Origin: Roseitranquillus sediminis
GTDB taxonomy: Bacteria > Pseudomonadota > Alphaproteobacteria > Rhodobacterales > Rhodobacteraceae
Assembly: GCF_016918935.1 (NCBI RefSeq)
Contig: NZ_JAFFOB010000005.1
Span: forward strand, 1-64,000
Reading direction: 5' to 3'
DNA: 64,000 nt
The notes beneath the pieces are model-generated. The model saw nothing but the letters and a program-made list of their open reading frames with translations. It ran no database searches and had not been told where the DNA came from. Numbering within the stretch: the first letter of the stretch is position 1; every line of letters starts with the position of its first letter. Of this stretch, positions 41,765 through 50,091 are shown one piece after another. The position numbers and the translations under genes are program-made.

Positions 41765-42541
41765 ATGCTGAAGATCACCGATCTGGTGAAGCGCTACGGC
41801 GGTGGCGACCCGGTGCTCAAGGACCTGAGCCTCGAGATCCCGGGCGAGAGCGTCGTCTCGATCATCGGCTCGTCGGGCGCGGGCAAGTCAACGCTGCTGC
41901 GTTGCATCAACAAGCTCGTCGAGCCGACCTCGGGCTCGATCGTCCTGAACGGGACCGAGCTCACGCGGCTGCGCGGCCGGCAGCTGCGCGAGGCGCGGCG
42001 CAAGATCGGCATGGTGTTCCAGAGCTTCAACCTGGTGGACCGGCTGACGGTGATGGAGAACGTCCAGTCGGGCCGGCTGGGTTATATCTCGACCTGGGCC
42101 GCGATCATGCGCCGCTATCCGCGCGAGGACGTCCGCCGCGCCTACGAGCTGATGGAGCGGGTCGGCATCGCGCACTACGCCAACAAGCGCGCCGACGAGC
42201 TCTCGGGCGGCGAGCGCCAGCGGGTCGGCGTCGTCCGCGCGCTGATGCAGAAGCCGGAGATCCTGCTGGCGGACGAGCCGACCGCCTCGCTCGACCCCAA
42301 GACGTCGGAGCAGATAATGGGCCTCCTCCGCGACCTCTCGCGCGAGCTGCGGCTGCCGGTCCTAATAAACATCCACAATGTGCACGAGGCGCGGGAATAC
42401 ACCGATCGCATCGTCGGGATGCGCTACGGCCGGATCATCTTCGACGATCTGCCCGCTGCGCTCGACGAGGAGGCGATGGAGCGGATCTATTCCGGAAGTC
42501 CCGCCGCCGACCGCGCCGGCGACATGAGGCAGGCCTCGTGA
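41765..42541 (+). CDS. PhnC-type ABC transporter ATPase
   Basis: A 258-residue ABC ATPase of the phosphonate-import type. Walker A is GSSGAGKST, the signature is LSGGERQRVGVVR, Walker B is EILLADEPTASLD, and the switch His is in INIHNVHEARE. ATG 41765 is preceded by AGGAGACGGACC. Its last bases overlap the GTG start of the next gene. Confidence 0.92.
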   Translation: MLKITDLVKRYGGGDPVLKDLSLEIPGESVVSIIGSSGAGKSTLLRCINKLVEPTSGSIVLNGTELTRLRGRQLREARRKIGMVFQSFNLVDRLTVMENVQSGRLGYISTWAAIMRRYPREDVRRAYELMERVGIAHYANKRADELSGGERQRVGVVRALMQKPEILLADEPTASLDPKTSEQIMGLLRDLSRELRLPVLINIHNVHEAREYTDRIVGMRYGRIIFDDLPAALDEEAMERIYSGSPAADRAGDMRQAS

Positions 42542-43329
42542 GCACGCACCCCGACACCTGGCAGCGGCCGCCCTTCATCTCGAACCCGGTCCTGCGCTGG
42601 GGCGTCTACATCGGCGCCATCGTCTATGTGGTCTGGACGCTGGCGGCGCTGCCGATCGACTGGCAGCGGGTGGCCGAGGGGCTGGTCCGGGCGCAGCGCA
42701 TCTTCGGCGGCGCCTTCCCGCCCAGCTTCGAGCGCAGCGGGCTCCTGATCGACGGCTTTCTGGAGAGCCTCAAGATTGCTATTCTCGCCACCGCCGGCGG
42801 CGTGCTGCTGTCGATCCCGATCGCCTTCATGGCCGCCCGCAACATCGCGCCTTTGCCGGTCTTCTACCTCGGCCGGGCGATGATCATCGTCGCGCGCAGC
42901 TTCCACCCGGTGATCGTGGCGATCATCTTCGTCAAGGCCGTGGGCTTTGGCCCCTTCGCCGGCGTGCTGACGCTCATCGTCTACTCCATCGGCTTCGTCG
43001 CCAAGATGCTTGCCGAGCGGATCGAGGAGATCGATTTCGGCCAGGTCGAGGCGATGCGGGCGGCGGGCGCGCCCTACTTTTCGACGCTGTTCTACGCGAT
43101 CTTTCCGCAGATCATGCCGCGGCAGGTGGGGCTGACGATCTACCAGCTCGACTCGAACCTGCGCGCCTCCGCCGTCGTCGGCATCGTCGGTGCCGGCGGC
43201 ATCGGCGCGACGCTCGCCAACGCCTTTGGCCGCTACGATTATGACTTCGCGCTGGCCATCACCATGGTCATCGTCGCCGCGATCCTCCTGTCGGAGGCGT
43301 TCAGCGGCTGGATCAGGAAGAAGATATGA
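42538..43329 (+). CDS. PhnE-type ABC transporter permease 1
   Basis: A 263-residue inner-membrane permease with about six helices. The EAA loop is EAMRAAGAPYFSTLFYAIFP. GIVGAGGIGATLANAFGRYD is the family's C-terminal signature. GTG 42538 overlaps the ATPase stop (GTGA). An open frame extends far upstream inside the ATPase gene and is not used. Confidence 0.9.
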   Translation: MSTHPDTWQRPPFISNPVLRWGVYIGAIVYVVWTLAALPIDWQRVAEGLVRAQRIFGGAFPPSFERSGLLIDGFLESLKIAILATAGGVLLSIPIAFMAARNIAPLPVFYLGRAMIIVARSFHPVIVAIIFVKAVGFGPFAGVLTLIVYSIGFVAKMLAERIEEIDFGQVEAMRAAGAPYFSTLFYAIFPQIMPRQVGLTIYQLDSNLRASAVVGIVGAGGIGATLANAFGRYDYDFALAITMVIVAAILLSEAFSGWIRKKI

Positions 43330-44129
43330 CGCTCGCCGACCTGGGACGCGACGACTGGACGCGCTTCACGCCGCGCCAGCGGATGACGCGCTACGCTGCC
43401 TTTGCCGTGATCGCGCTGGCCATCGGCTGGGCGCTCGGTTCGATCGAGATCATTTGGGCGTGGGTCTGGGACGCGCCGGAGCAGATGGGCGACCTCTTCG
43501 GCCGGATGTATCCACCCGATCCCACCAATCTCTCCACCATTCTGCAGGTGCTGTGGGAGACGGTGAACATCGCCACCATCGCCACCGCCTTCGCGGTAAT
43601 CCTGTCGCTGCCGGTGGCCTACCTCGCCGCGCAGAACACCACGCCGAACCACGCCACGCTCTGGCTCGGCCGGTTCATCCTCGTCTCGTCGCGCTCGATT
43701 AACACGATCATCTGGGCGCTCCTCTTCGTCGCGATCTTCGGCCCCGGAGTAATTGCCGGCATCGTCGCGATCATGTTCCGCTCGATCGGCTTCGTCGGCA
43801 AGCTGCTCGGCGAGGCGATCGAGGAGATCGACAAGCGCCCGGTCGAGGCGCTTGAGGCAACCGGCGCCTCGCGCTTCAAGGTCATCGCCTACGCCATCGT
43901 GCCGCAGGTCATGCCTACCTTCTGGGCGGTTTCGATCCTGCGCTGGGACATCAACCTGCGCGAGTCGACGGTCCTCGGCCTCGTCGGCGCGGGCGGCATT
44001 GGCCTGATCCTCCAAGGCGCGATCGACACCTTCAACTGGCGCGAGGCGGCAACTGTCCTGCTGGCGATCCTGGCACTGGTGATCATGGGCGAGATCGTGT
44101 CGGCCTGGCTGCGCCGCCGCATCCTGTGA
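43326..44129 (+). CDS. PhnE-type ABC transporter permease 2
   Basis: A 267-residue permease paralogous to the preceding one, giving the heterodimeric pair PhnE1-PhnE2. The EAA loop is EALEATGASRFKVIAYAIVP; the end shows GLVGAGGIGLILQGAID. Its ATG overlaps the stop of the first permease gene (ATGA), and its own stop overlaps the start of the phosphatase gene. Confidence 0.9.
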   Translation: MTLADLGRDDWTRFTPRQRMTRYAAFAVIALAIGWALGSIEIIWAWVWDAPEQMGDLFGRMYPPDPTNLSTILQVLWETVNIATIATAFAVILSLPVAYLAAQNTTPNHATLWLGRFILVSSRSINTIIWALLFVAIFGPGVIAGIVAIMFRSIGFVGKLLGEAIEEIDKRPVEALEATGASRFKVIAYAIVPQVMPTFWAVSILRWDINLRESTVLGLVGAGGIGLILQGAIDTFNWREAATVLLAILALVIMGEIVSAWLRRRIL

Positions 44130-45043
44130 TGACCGCCACAGCGGCGACGCCCGCCTGGGCGTTCGAAGCCTACGTGTCGGTGCGCAACCGCCTGCCGAGT
44201 CCGGGTCCGCATTCCGTGACGCCGCAAGTGGCGGAGACGCTCGCGGACATCGCGGCGCCCTACGACCTCATCCTGCTCGACGCCTATGGCGTCCTGAATG
44301 TGGGAGAACAGGCGATCCCCGGAGCTCCCGAGCGCATGGCCGAGCTGCGCCGCGCGGGCAAGCGGACGATGGTCGTCACGAACTCCGCCGGCTATCCGAA
44401 GCGAGCAATGATGGCGCGGTACGCCCGCCTCGGCTTCGATTTTGCCCCGCACGAGGTCGTGTCGAGCCGCGAGGCGCTCCTGCGCCACCTCGACCGCCAG
44501 CCCAAGCGGCGCTGGGGCCTGATGCTCGCGCAGGGCTACGGGCTGGAGGAATTCGAGGCGCTCGAGGCGCGCTTCCTCGACGACGCGCCCCTGACCTACG
44601 ACTGGGCCGAGGGCTTCCTGCTCGTCGGGTCGGAGGGCTGGACCGAGGCGCGGCAGGCCCGGCTGGAAGCGGCGCTGCGCGAACGCCCCCGTCCGGTGCT
44701 GGTCGGCAATCCCGACATCGTGGCCCCGCGCGAGGGCGGCCTGTCGCTCGAGCCCGGCCACTTCGCCCACCGCCTCGCCGACGCCACCGGCGTCCGGCCG
44801 GAGTTCTTCGGCAAGCCCTTCCGCCAAATCTACGACCTGGCGCTGTCGCGGCTTCACCCGAGCCCCGCATCGGAAAAGATCCTGATGGTCGGCGACACGC
44901 TGCACACCGACATCCTCGGTGGCCGATCGATGGGCTTGGCCACGGCACTTGTCACCGCCTTCGGTTCGCTCGCCGGCTCGGACGTCGCCGCGGCCATAGC
45001 GACCTCAGGCATCACCCCCGACTTCGTGGTGGAGAGGACATGA
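44126..45043 (+). CDS. HAD-IIA family phosphatase coupled to Phn-type transporter
   Basis: A 305-residue HAD hydrolase of subfamily IIA (NagD/AraL-like, TIGR01459-type). Motif I is LILLDAYGVLNVGE with the nucleophile Asp, motif II lies in MVVTNSAGYPK, and motif IV is MVGDTLHTDILGG. The central region is the alpha/beta cap. Class members dephosphorylate small phosphoesters. Start: GTG 44126 or ATG 44129, both overlapping the permease stop. Tight coupling to the transporter and the DeoR control suggest it removes phosphate from the imported compound or its product. The substrate is unknown. Confidence 0.85.
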   Translation: MMTATAATPAWAFEAYVSVRNRLPSPGPHSVTPQVAETLADIAAPYDLILLDAYGVLNVGEQAIPGAPERMAELRRAGKRTMVVTNSAGYPKRAMMARYARLGFDFAPHEVVSSREALLRHLDRQPKRRWGLMLAQGYGLEEFEALEARFLDDAPLTYDWAEGFLLVGSEGWTEARQARLEAALRERPRPVLVGNPDIVAPREGGLSLEPGHFAHRLADATGVRPEFFGKPFRQIYDLALSRLHPSPASEKILMVGDTLHTDILGGRSMGLATALVTAFGSLAGSDVAAAIATSGITPDFVVERT

Positions 45044-45454
45044 GGCGCCGCCGCTGGTATTCCGAAAAGGCCCAGACACTGCTTCGTTCCAAGGCATGCC
45101 CCTGGGAATGCCGAGATGGCTAAACCGGGACTCGCGGCCCGCCTTCTTGAGGCGGCTCGATCCGCGGCTGGTTTCGGCTGACATCTTACAGTGAGGTTCA
45201 AGCTTCAGTCCGCAGTAGCGCCCCACCGATGTCTTCAGCAGGCCGCGCGTGGAGCCCGCAACGTGGCGCGGCGCGCGGCCCGGGCGTGAGGCCATTGGAG
45301 CCTGCAGGCACGGCGCCAGCCGACTCGCGAAGTCGAGGCCGCGATCGCCGTCTCGTTCCGCCCCGGATCGCGGGAACAGGGGATGATCTGTCTGGGCGGC
45401 AAGGTCGATGACGTCCATATGTCACCTGAACAACCAGCGAACGGCTATCCGTCA
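45044..45454. other. Gene-poor stretch with two hairpins
   Basis: No gene can be supported. GGCATGCCC/GGGAATGCC (45093-45112) has one mismatch and could end the Phn-type operon. CCGCCT/AGGCGG (45139-45155) forms a second stem. The remaining open frames on both strands are Arg/Pro-rich shadows with no start signals and no recognised protein. The stretch marks the start of a decayed zone that extends to about 50 kb. Confidence 0.45.
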
Positions 45455-46024
45455 CTAGGAGCGGGCCGCACTTCGTGACGCGGCATAGGCCGCGAAGGCT
45501 TGCATGAACTCGTCCAGCTGATCTCTGACATTATCGTCGATCAGCCGTCCGTGGTCGTCGAAGGCGCCCTTCGCGCGGGACACGAGCAGCCGGCCCTCGC
45601 TCCAGAAGTCTGCCCTGAGCGTGCGCAACACCGGAAGCCATGCAGCCTGACCGAGAGTGGTCCCGAACCCGCCGGGCGAAGCACCCATGAGCGCCACCGG
45701 TCTGTTGCGAAACACCCGCGCGATGTCGGCGGGCGGGCGCGTGAGCCAATCGATCGCGTTCTTGAGGGGTCCCGGGATCGAGTTGTTGTATTCCGGCGTC
45801 GCAATAATCAGCCCGTCGGAGGCAGCGATCGCGTCCTTCAGCGCAGTGACCGGGTCGGGAACGCCGTGCTCCGCCTCGAGATCGCCGTCGTAGATCGGGA
45901 TCCCGCGGATGGACCTGATGTCCAGGTGATGCCCATCGGGCAGCACCTCTGCAGCGGCGCGAAGCAAGGCTGAGTTGAGCGACGCTTCGCGCACGCTTCC
46001 GGAGATGCCGACCAACTGTGCCAT
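45455..46024 (-). CDS. NADPH-dependent FMN reductase (NAD(P)H oxidoreductase)
   Basis: A 189-residue flavodoxin-like FMN reductase. The FMN-phosphate loop is GISGSVREASLNSALLR, the flavin-ring loop is ATPEYNNSIPGPLKNAIDW, and ALMGASPGGFGTTLGQ follows; all match the family. It would reduce FMN, quinones or similar acceptors in the cytoplasm. ATG 46024 has GGGAG at a good distance; a GTG one codon upstream is possible. It stands alone. Confidence 0.92.
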   Translation of the reverse strand: MAQLVGISGSVREASLNSALLRAAAEVLPDGHHLDIRSIRGIPIYDGDLEAEHGVPDPVTALKDAIAASDGLIIATPEYNNSIPGPLKNAIDWLTRPPADIARVFRNRPVALMGASPGGFGTTLGQAAWLPVLRTLRADFWSEGRLLVSRAKGAFDDHGRLIDDNVRDQLDEFMQAFAAYAASRSAARS

Positions 46025-46027
46025 CAC

Positions 46028-46604
46028 GTTCTCCCGGCTTCCTTGCGATCAGGCTAGCGGGACTGGGGGCAAGGTTGAAGGCGTGGATTCCAGGAAGGCG
46101 AAATTCCTCCAGAAGCCGTCTCTTCTTGAGTCGGTATGGCTGACACCGGCTCGTCTCTCGCTGCCCATGCCTTCGTCGGCGTCACTGAGGAGGCGCCGCG
46201 CTACGGCGCAGGCAGGATCGTAGGCCGGTTGCGGGCCGATCAGGTCGACGCTGAGGTTCTGGTGGGCCTCGAACCGTCGACGTATACGTCGACCGGCCTC
46301 ATGGCGAACCGCTCGAGACCAGCGACGTATTGGCCGTGGCGCTACGCTGCATGTCGCTTGAGAGCCTCGCGCGCATCGACAGTTCTACCATCAGGCTGCC
46401 CGCCATAGCGTCCTGATCAGGCCCGGGTCTTTCCGAATGTGGGCGTTCCTACACCACCGGGACATGATCCGGGCAGATCGCCCCGTCGCTCGAAACAGCG
46501 TGGGGTTTTCGTGGAAGTTTCAGGGCGAAGCCGATTGCTGGCGCATGTGCCCTCCGGCCTCTGCGGCCTTCGCGTCGGCGAGCAGATCCGGTTACACATG
46601 CGGC
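46028..46604. other. Gene-poor stretch with an 18-bp perfect palindrome
   Basis: I see no credible gene. An open frame at 46136-46408 has an unremarkable Arg/Ala-rich product, no ribosome binding site and no recognised family. The notable element is the perfect palindrome GTCGACGTATACGTCGAC at 46276-46293. The 3' part must hold the promoter of the small membrane protein gene. Confidence 0.4.
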
Positions 46605-46904
46605 ATGAGAAAGCTGCGTTCGGTCTGGCTGGGCGAGTTGCCCCTCAAGGAGGCCTTCTGGACCTGGGCGATCACCATCGGTCTCGCGGTTAACCTGACC
46701 ACCAGCATCCTGTTTCTCGCCTTGATCTCAGCCGACCGCCCGTGGGCGGCGCTGTTCTTGGAATATGGCCCATCGGTGCCTTACAACGTGCTTGCCGTGG
46801 TTGGCGTCTGGCGCGCGGCCTCGCACTACCAGGGTCCCGCCGCGCACGCCGATCTTGCTCGCATTGCGACGTTGAGCGTGATGCTGCTGCTGACGGTGAC
46901 CTGA
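46605..46904 (+). CDS. Small membrane protein of unknown function (99 residues)
   Basis: A 99-residue protein beginning MRKLRSVWLGELPLKEAFWTWA. Two clear membrane helices (AITIGLAVNLTTSILFLALI and SVPYNVLAVVGVWRAA) and a third at the C-terminus (IATLSVMLLLTV) are visible. The pattern recalls a widespread small alphaproteobacterial membrane protein that keeps the same LGELPL-x-x-x-FW-x-WA opening. An upstream frame in the same phase adds residues with no start signal. No function is known to me. Confidence 0.7.
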   Translation: MRKLRSVWLGELPLKEAFWTWAITIGLAVNLTTSILFLALISADRPWAALFLEYGPSVPYNVLAVVGVWRAASHYQGPAAHADLARIATLSVMLLLTVT

Positions 46905-47092
46905 GGGCCGGCCGACCCGAAGCAACACAGCCGATCGACAAGGCACCGCAGGCCCGAGGAACTGCTCATCCATCGCACCGTTGGCGAGCATGAACTCGCT
47001 CGCGAACGAGTCGCGGGCGGAAGTGGTCCTCGTGACTTTCGTGGCTGAACCAGGTGCGAAGATCGCGGTTCTGATCTGTCGCCGGAGGGTCG

Positions 47093-47284
47093 ATGTCGCG
47101 CCGGATCGAACGCAGAGGAACCAAGTCGGTGACGACGGGCGCTGAACCCGACGACACAATTGCCGAGCCGCGCGGACGCCTCGTGACGATCTTCGGCGGC
47201 ACCGGCGCTGCCCTCTCCGGCCTCGCCGAATTCGCGGTGGTCGCGACGGGCGTGCGGGACCACCTGGACCGGCGAGCGCGCTGA
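47093..47284 (+). pseudogene. Possible truncated NAD(P)-binding protein gene
   Basis: A good ribosome binding site (GGAGG) precedes ATG 47093. The product begins MSRRIERRGTKSVTTGAEPD and reaches PRGRLVTIFGGTGA, a Rossmann-fold opening typical of atypical SDR/epimerase-like proteins. After that point the family's expected GFLGRxV helix is absent and the frame stops at 63 codons. I read this as the decayed start of a longer gene. About 100 bases separate it from the IS256-family element. Confidence 0.35.
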
Positions 47285-47387
47285 AGCGTCGCGATTTGAC
47301 AGAAAGCGGAGCGGAGCGTCGACCAGAAGGTATCGGCGGCGCAGCTCGAGGCCATAGGCGCCTTTCACTGGGCTACGCTCGCGTTGT

Positions 47388-48794
47388 TAGTGTCCGCGGT
47401 GGTGGTGGAATTTCCGCTGTTGTCGGCGGTGTAAGCGGGGTGGCCATCAAGGTGTACGGTCAGGGTGGAGTTTGCCGACTTCAACCTGTCACCGAAGGGA
47501 CCGCCGATGACCAAGACCAGCATGTCGCTCTCCGAGCTGCTTGAGAAGCACGATGAGGGCGATTTCCTCCGCGCCGTCGCCGAGGCGGTCCTGCAACTGC
47601 TCATGGAGACCGACGTCGAGGGCGTGGTCGGGGCCGGTCGACACGAGCGCACCGAGGGGCGCACGACCTGGCGCAACGGCTACCGGACCGGGCGCTCGAC
47701 ACCCGGCTCGGGACGCTGAACCTGCGCGTGCCGAAGCTGCGGCAAGGCTCGTACTTCCCGGGCTTTCTCGAGCCGCGCCGGACCTCCGAGAAGGCTCTCG
47801 TCGTTGTCATACAGGAGGCCTGGGTCGGCGGTGTCTCGACCCGCCGGGTCGACGAGCTCGTGCAGGCGATGGAGCTCAGCGGCATCTCGAAGAGCACGGT
47901 GTCGAAGCTCTGCGTTCGCCATGGCTCTCGAACCGATGGCGACCCATGGCTCACCATCGACGAGCGCGTCGGCGAGTTCCTCAACCGCCAGCTCACCGGC
48001 GACTGGCCGTATCTCTGGCTCGACGCGACGTATCTGAAGGTGCGGCAGGGCGGCAGGATCGTCTCGGTCGCAGCCATAATCGCCGTGGCGGTCAATACCG
48101 ACGGGCGCCGCGAGATCATTGGCCTCGGCACTGGGCCGTCCGAGGCGGAGACGTTCTGGACGGAGTTTCTGCGCGGCCTCAAGGCGCGCGGGCTCAGCGG
48201 CGTGAAGCTGGTGACCAGCGACGCTCACACCGGCCTCAAGGCCGCCATCGCGCGGGTGTTCGAAGCCACCTGGCAAAGGTGTCGGGTTCACTGGATCAGG
48301 AACGCCTTGGCACACGTCCCGCGCGGCCAGCACACGGTCGTCGCGGCCGCAATCCGCCAAGCCTTCAGCCAGCCCGACCGGGAGCAAGCCGGTGCCACCT
48401 GGCGCCACGTGGCGGATCAGGTCCGGGCGCGCGCGCAAAGCTCGCGGCGCTCATGGACGAGAGCGAGCACGACGTCCTGGCCTACATGGCCTTCCCCGCG
48501 CAGCACCGCACGAAGCTGCATTCAACGAACCCGATCGAGCGCCTGAACAAGGAGGTGAAGCGCCGGGCCGACGTCGTCGGCATCTTCCCGAACGAAGCCT
48601 CGATCGAGCGCCTCGTCGGCGCCGTCCTGTTCGAACAGAACGACGAGTGGGCGACCCAGCATCGCTACATGCAGGTCGAGGCCTTCTCGAAGATCGACAC
48701 CGGCGAGGTCGACCCCATTCTCAGCGTAGCGATGGAAGCCGCCTGATTATGCCCTCAGGCCATCTCGCAAACTCCACCACGTTGACGGACGTGA
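47388..48794 (+). mobile_element. IS256-family insertion sequence (degenerate)
   Basis: About 1.4 kb. The transposase frame is that of an IS256-type (mutator-like) element. Candidate imperfect terminal inverted repeats are TGTCCG..GGTGGTGGAATTT on the left (from about 47391) and, on the right complement, ACGTCCG..GTGGTGGAGTTTGC (about 48766-48794). A second GTGGAGTTTGC-like copy near 47464 makes the left end uncertain. No target duplication could be made out. Because its transposase is frameshifted twice, it should not move by itself. Confidence 0.8.
47507..48746 (+). pseudogene. IS256-family transposase with two frameshifts
   Basis: The frame starts MTKTSMSLSELLEKH and reads through GVVGAGRHERTEGRTTWRNG. 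A one-base deletion near 47688 (expected CGGGACCGG, found CGGACCGG) moves the protein to the next frame: LRVPKLRQGSYFPGFLEPR, then the DDE region PYLWLDATYLKVRQGG and VKLVTSDAHTGLKAAIARV. A second indel near 48435 shifts it again: KLAALMDESEHDVLAYM, STNPIERLNKEVKRR with the last acidic residue. An extra patch (VRHGSRTDGDPWLT) interrupts the middle. All three catalytic regions survive, but no full protein can be made without recoding. Confidence 0.88.
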
Positions 48795-49115
48795 CCCGCG
48801 TTCTTCGACTGGGAGTCGAAGGACCGAATGATTGTCTGCACAGGGAGATCGACGAGCAGGTCGAGGTGGCGTCGCTGATCGTGGACGCCGCGCCTGTACC
48901 CGAGGGCGAGTCGGCGCGGCACATCACGTGGTGCTCGGGCGCCGGGACTGCAGCGCGCTCGCAGGGCACGTCTTCGAGGCCTAGGTACGACCAGGAACCC
49001 GCGCTAGTGCTGGCCTGCGAAGATGTCGACGCGCCGTTTCCCGCCAAGCCACCCGCTCAAGCCGAGTTCCTGTAACGCCGCCGCCGGAGCGACCCTCTCC
49101 AACCGCGACCGACTG
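48795..49115. other. Non-coding stretch after the IS256-family element
   Basis: No coding frame with a start signal or recognisable product on either strand, and no RNA gene or strong hairpin seen. It separates the insertion sequence from the small secreted protein gene that reads towards it. Confidence 0.4.
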
Positions 49116-49430
49116 TCACTTCAGGAAGCCGCCCTCTTCGCCGATCGTGCGGATCCACCCGCAGTGCGCGATCTTCTGGCTCGCGGAGTGGTTGTCGAAC
49201 ATCGAGGCTTGATCTCGGACCATGGCAGCAAGACGCTCCCTGGACCCGGGCTCGCCCAAATCCGGGTGTAACACGATGTAGCGCTCCACCTGGGTCTGGT
49301 CGTAGCGAAACTCGCAGTACTCCTCGGAAGCCAGAACCGCGGCGAGGTCGCTCGAGGGTCGAAGCGCGTCTTGATGCTGGGCGACGGACGGATCGGCCAG
49401 GAAGATCGCGCAAAGGGTCAATCGTCTCAT
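49116..49430 (-). CDS. Small secreted hypothetical protein
   Basis: A 104-residue protein starting MRRLTLCAIFLADPSVAQ, a short signal peptide. The mature part has EYCEFRYDQTQVERYIVLH and SQKIAHCGWIRTIGEEGGF, with two Cys that may pair. This layout (Cys-x-x-x-Tyr-Asp-Gln near the front and a C-terminal Cys with Ile-Arg) recalls small periplasmic hypotheticals of Rhizobiales and Rhodobacterales. ATG 49430 has GGAG five bases upstream. It is flanked by IS256 sequences on both sides and may be carried cargo or a survivor. Confidence 0.6.
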   Translation of the reverse strand: MRRLTLCAIFLADPSVAQHQDALRPSSDLAAVLASEEYCEFRYDQTQVERYIVLHPDLGEPGSRERLAAMVRDQASMFDNHSASQKIAHCGWIRTIGEEGGFLK

Positions 49431-49599
49431 CGGCACTCCAGCAGGATAACGCGAGCCTCGCTTCCAAATTTCGCGCGGTCAAGCGGTGTCAACTCCGATC
49501 CGCTTCGCTGTATGGCCTGGGGAGGCCCTCAAGGACCTCGGCCATTTTGGGGTTACGCGACTATAAGGACGGGTCGAGGAAGACCTCGACGACCGAACC

Positions 49600-49905
49600 C
49601 GTCTTGTCCCTGATCGAGCTGCTGCAAGGCATGCTGGGGGCGACTTTCTGCGCGCGGCAGCCGCGGCGGTGGTCCCAATTCTGATGGAGCACGACGTCAA
49701 GGGCCTGATCGGCGCTGGCCGATACGAGCGCGGCGACGGCCGGCAGACCTGGAGCAACGGCTACGGCGACCACGAGCTGAAGACCGGCTGGGCGATCCGA
49801 AACTGCGGGGTCCGAGAACCGCGGCAGCGCTCATACTTCCTCCGCGTCCTCGAGCCACACAGAAGCTCGGAGAATTCGGCGGTCGGAGCTATCCTGATAT
49901 TGCGC
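49600..49905 (+). pseudogene. N-terminal fragment of a second IS256-family transposase
   Basis: The stretch encodes, with one shift near 49640, LSLIELLQ followed by DFLRAAAAAVVPILMEHDVKGLIGAGRYERGDG and then RQTWSNGYGDHELKT, which matches the N-terminal quarter of IS256-type transposases. The similarity fades after RSYFLRVLEPHRSSENSAVG. The DDE region is absent. It is of a different subgroup from the first element (EHDVKGLIGAGRYERG against ETDVEGVVGAGRHERT), so it records a separate insertion. Confidence 0.8.
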
Positions 49906-50091
49906 GAAGAGGGCCTGCTGAATCCTCATCCGCCCGCATGGATTGGGCGTGAAGGACAGCACAGAGCTGCTGCGACCATACCGCCATGCCGCGTCGCGAT
50001 CAGTGCAATCAGGCGATTGCTTGAGCTTCGTGCAAGGCGGTACGTTCCATGAGCTGCTCGCATGTTCGAGGGTCGGCTGGGGGATGAGGCC

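Noticed and set aside
45005-45418. 137-codon minus-strand frame upstream of the FMN reductase region
   Set aside because: It partly overlaps the end of the HAD phosphatase gene, has no ribosome binding site, and the product is not recognised; treated as non-coding.
46136-46408. 90-codon open frame in the gene-poor zone
   Set aside because: No ribosome binding site, no recognisable domain, and an amino acid composition like other GC-rich shadow frames.
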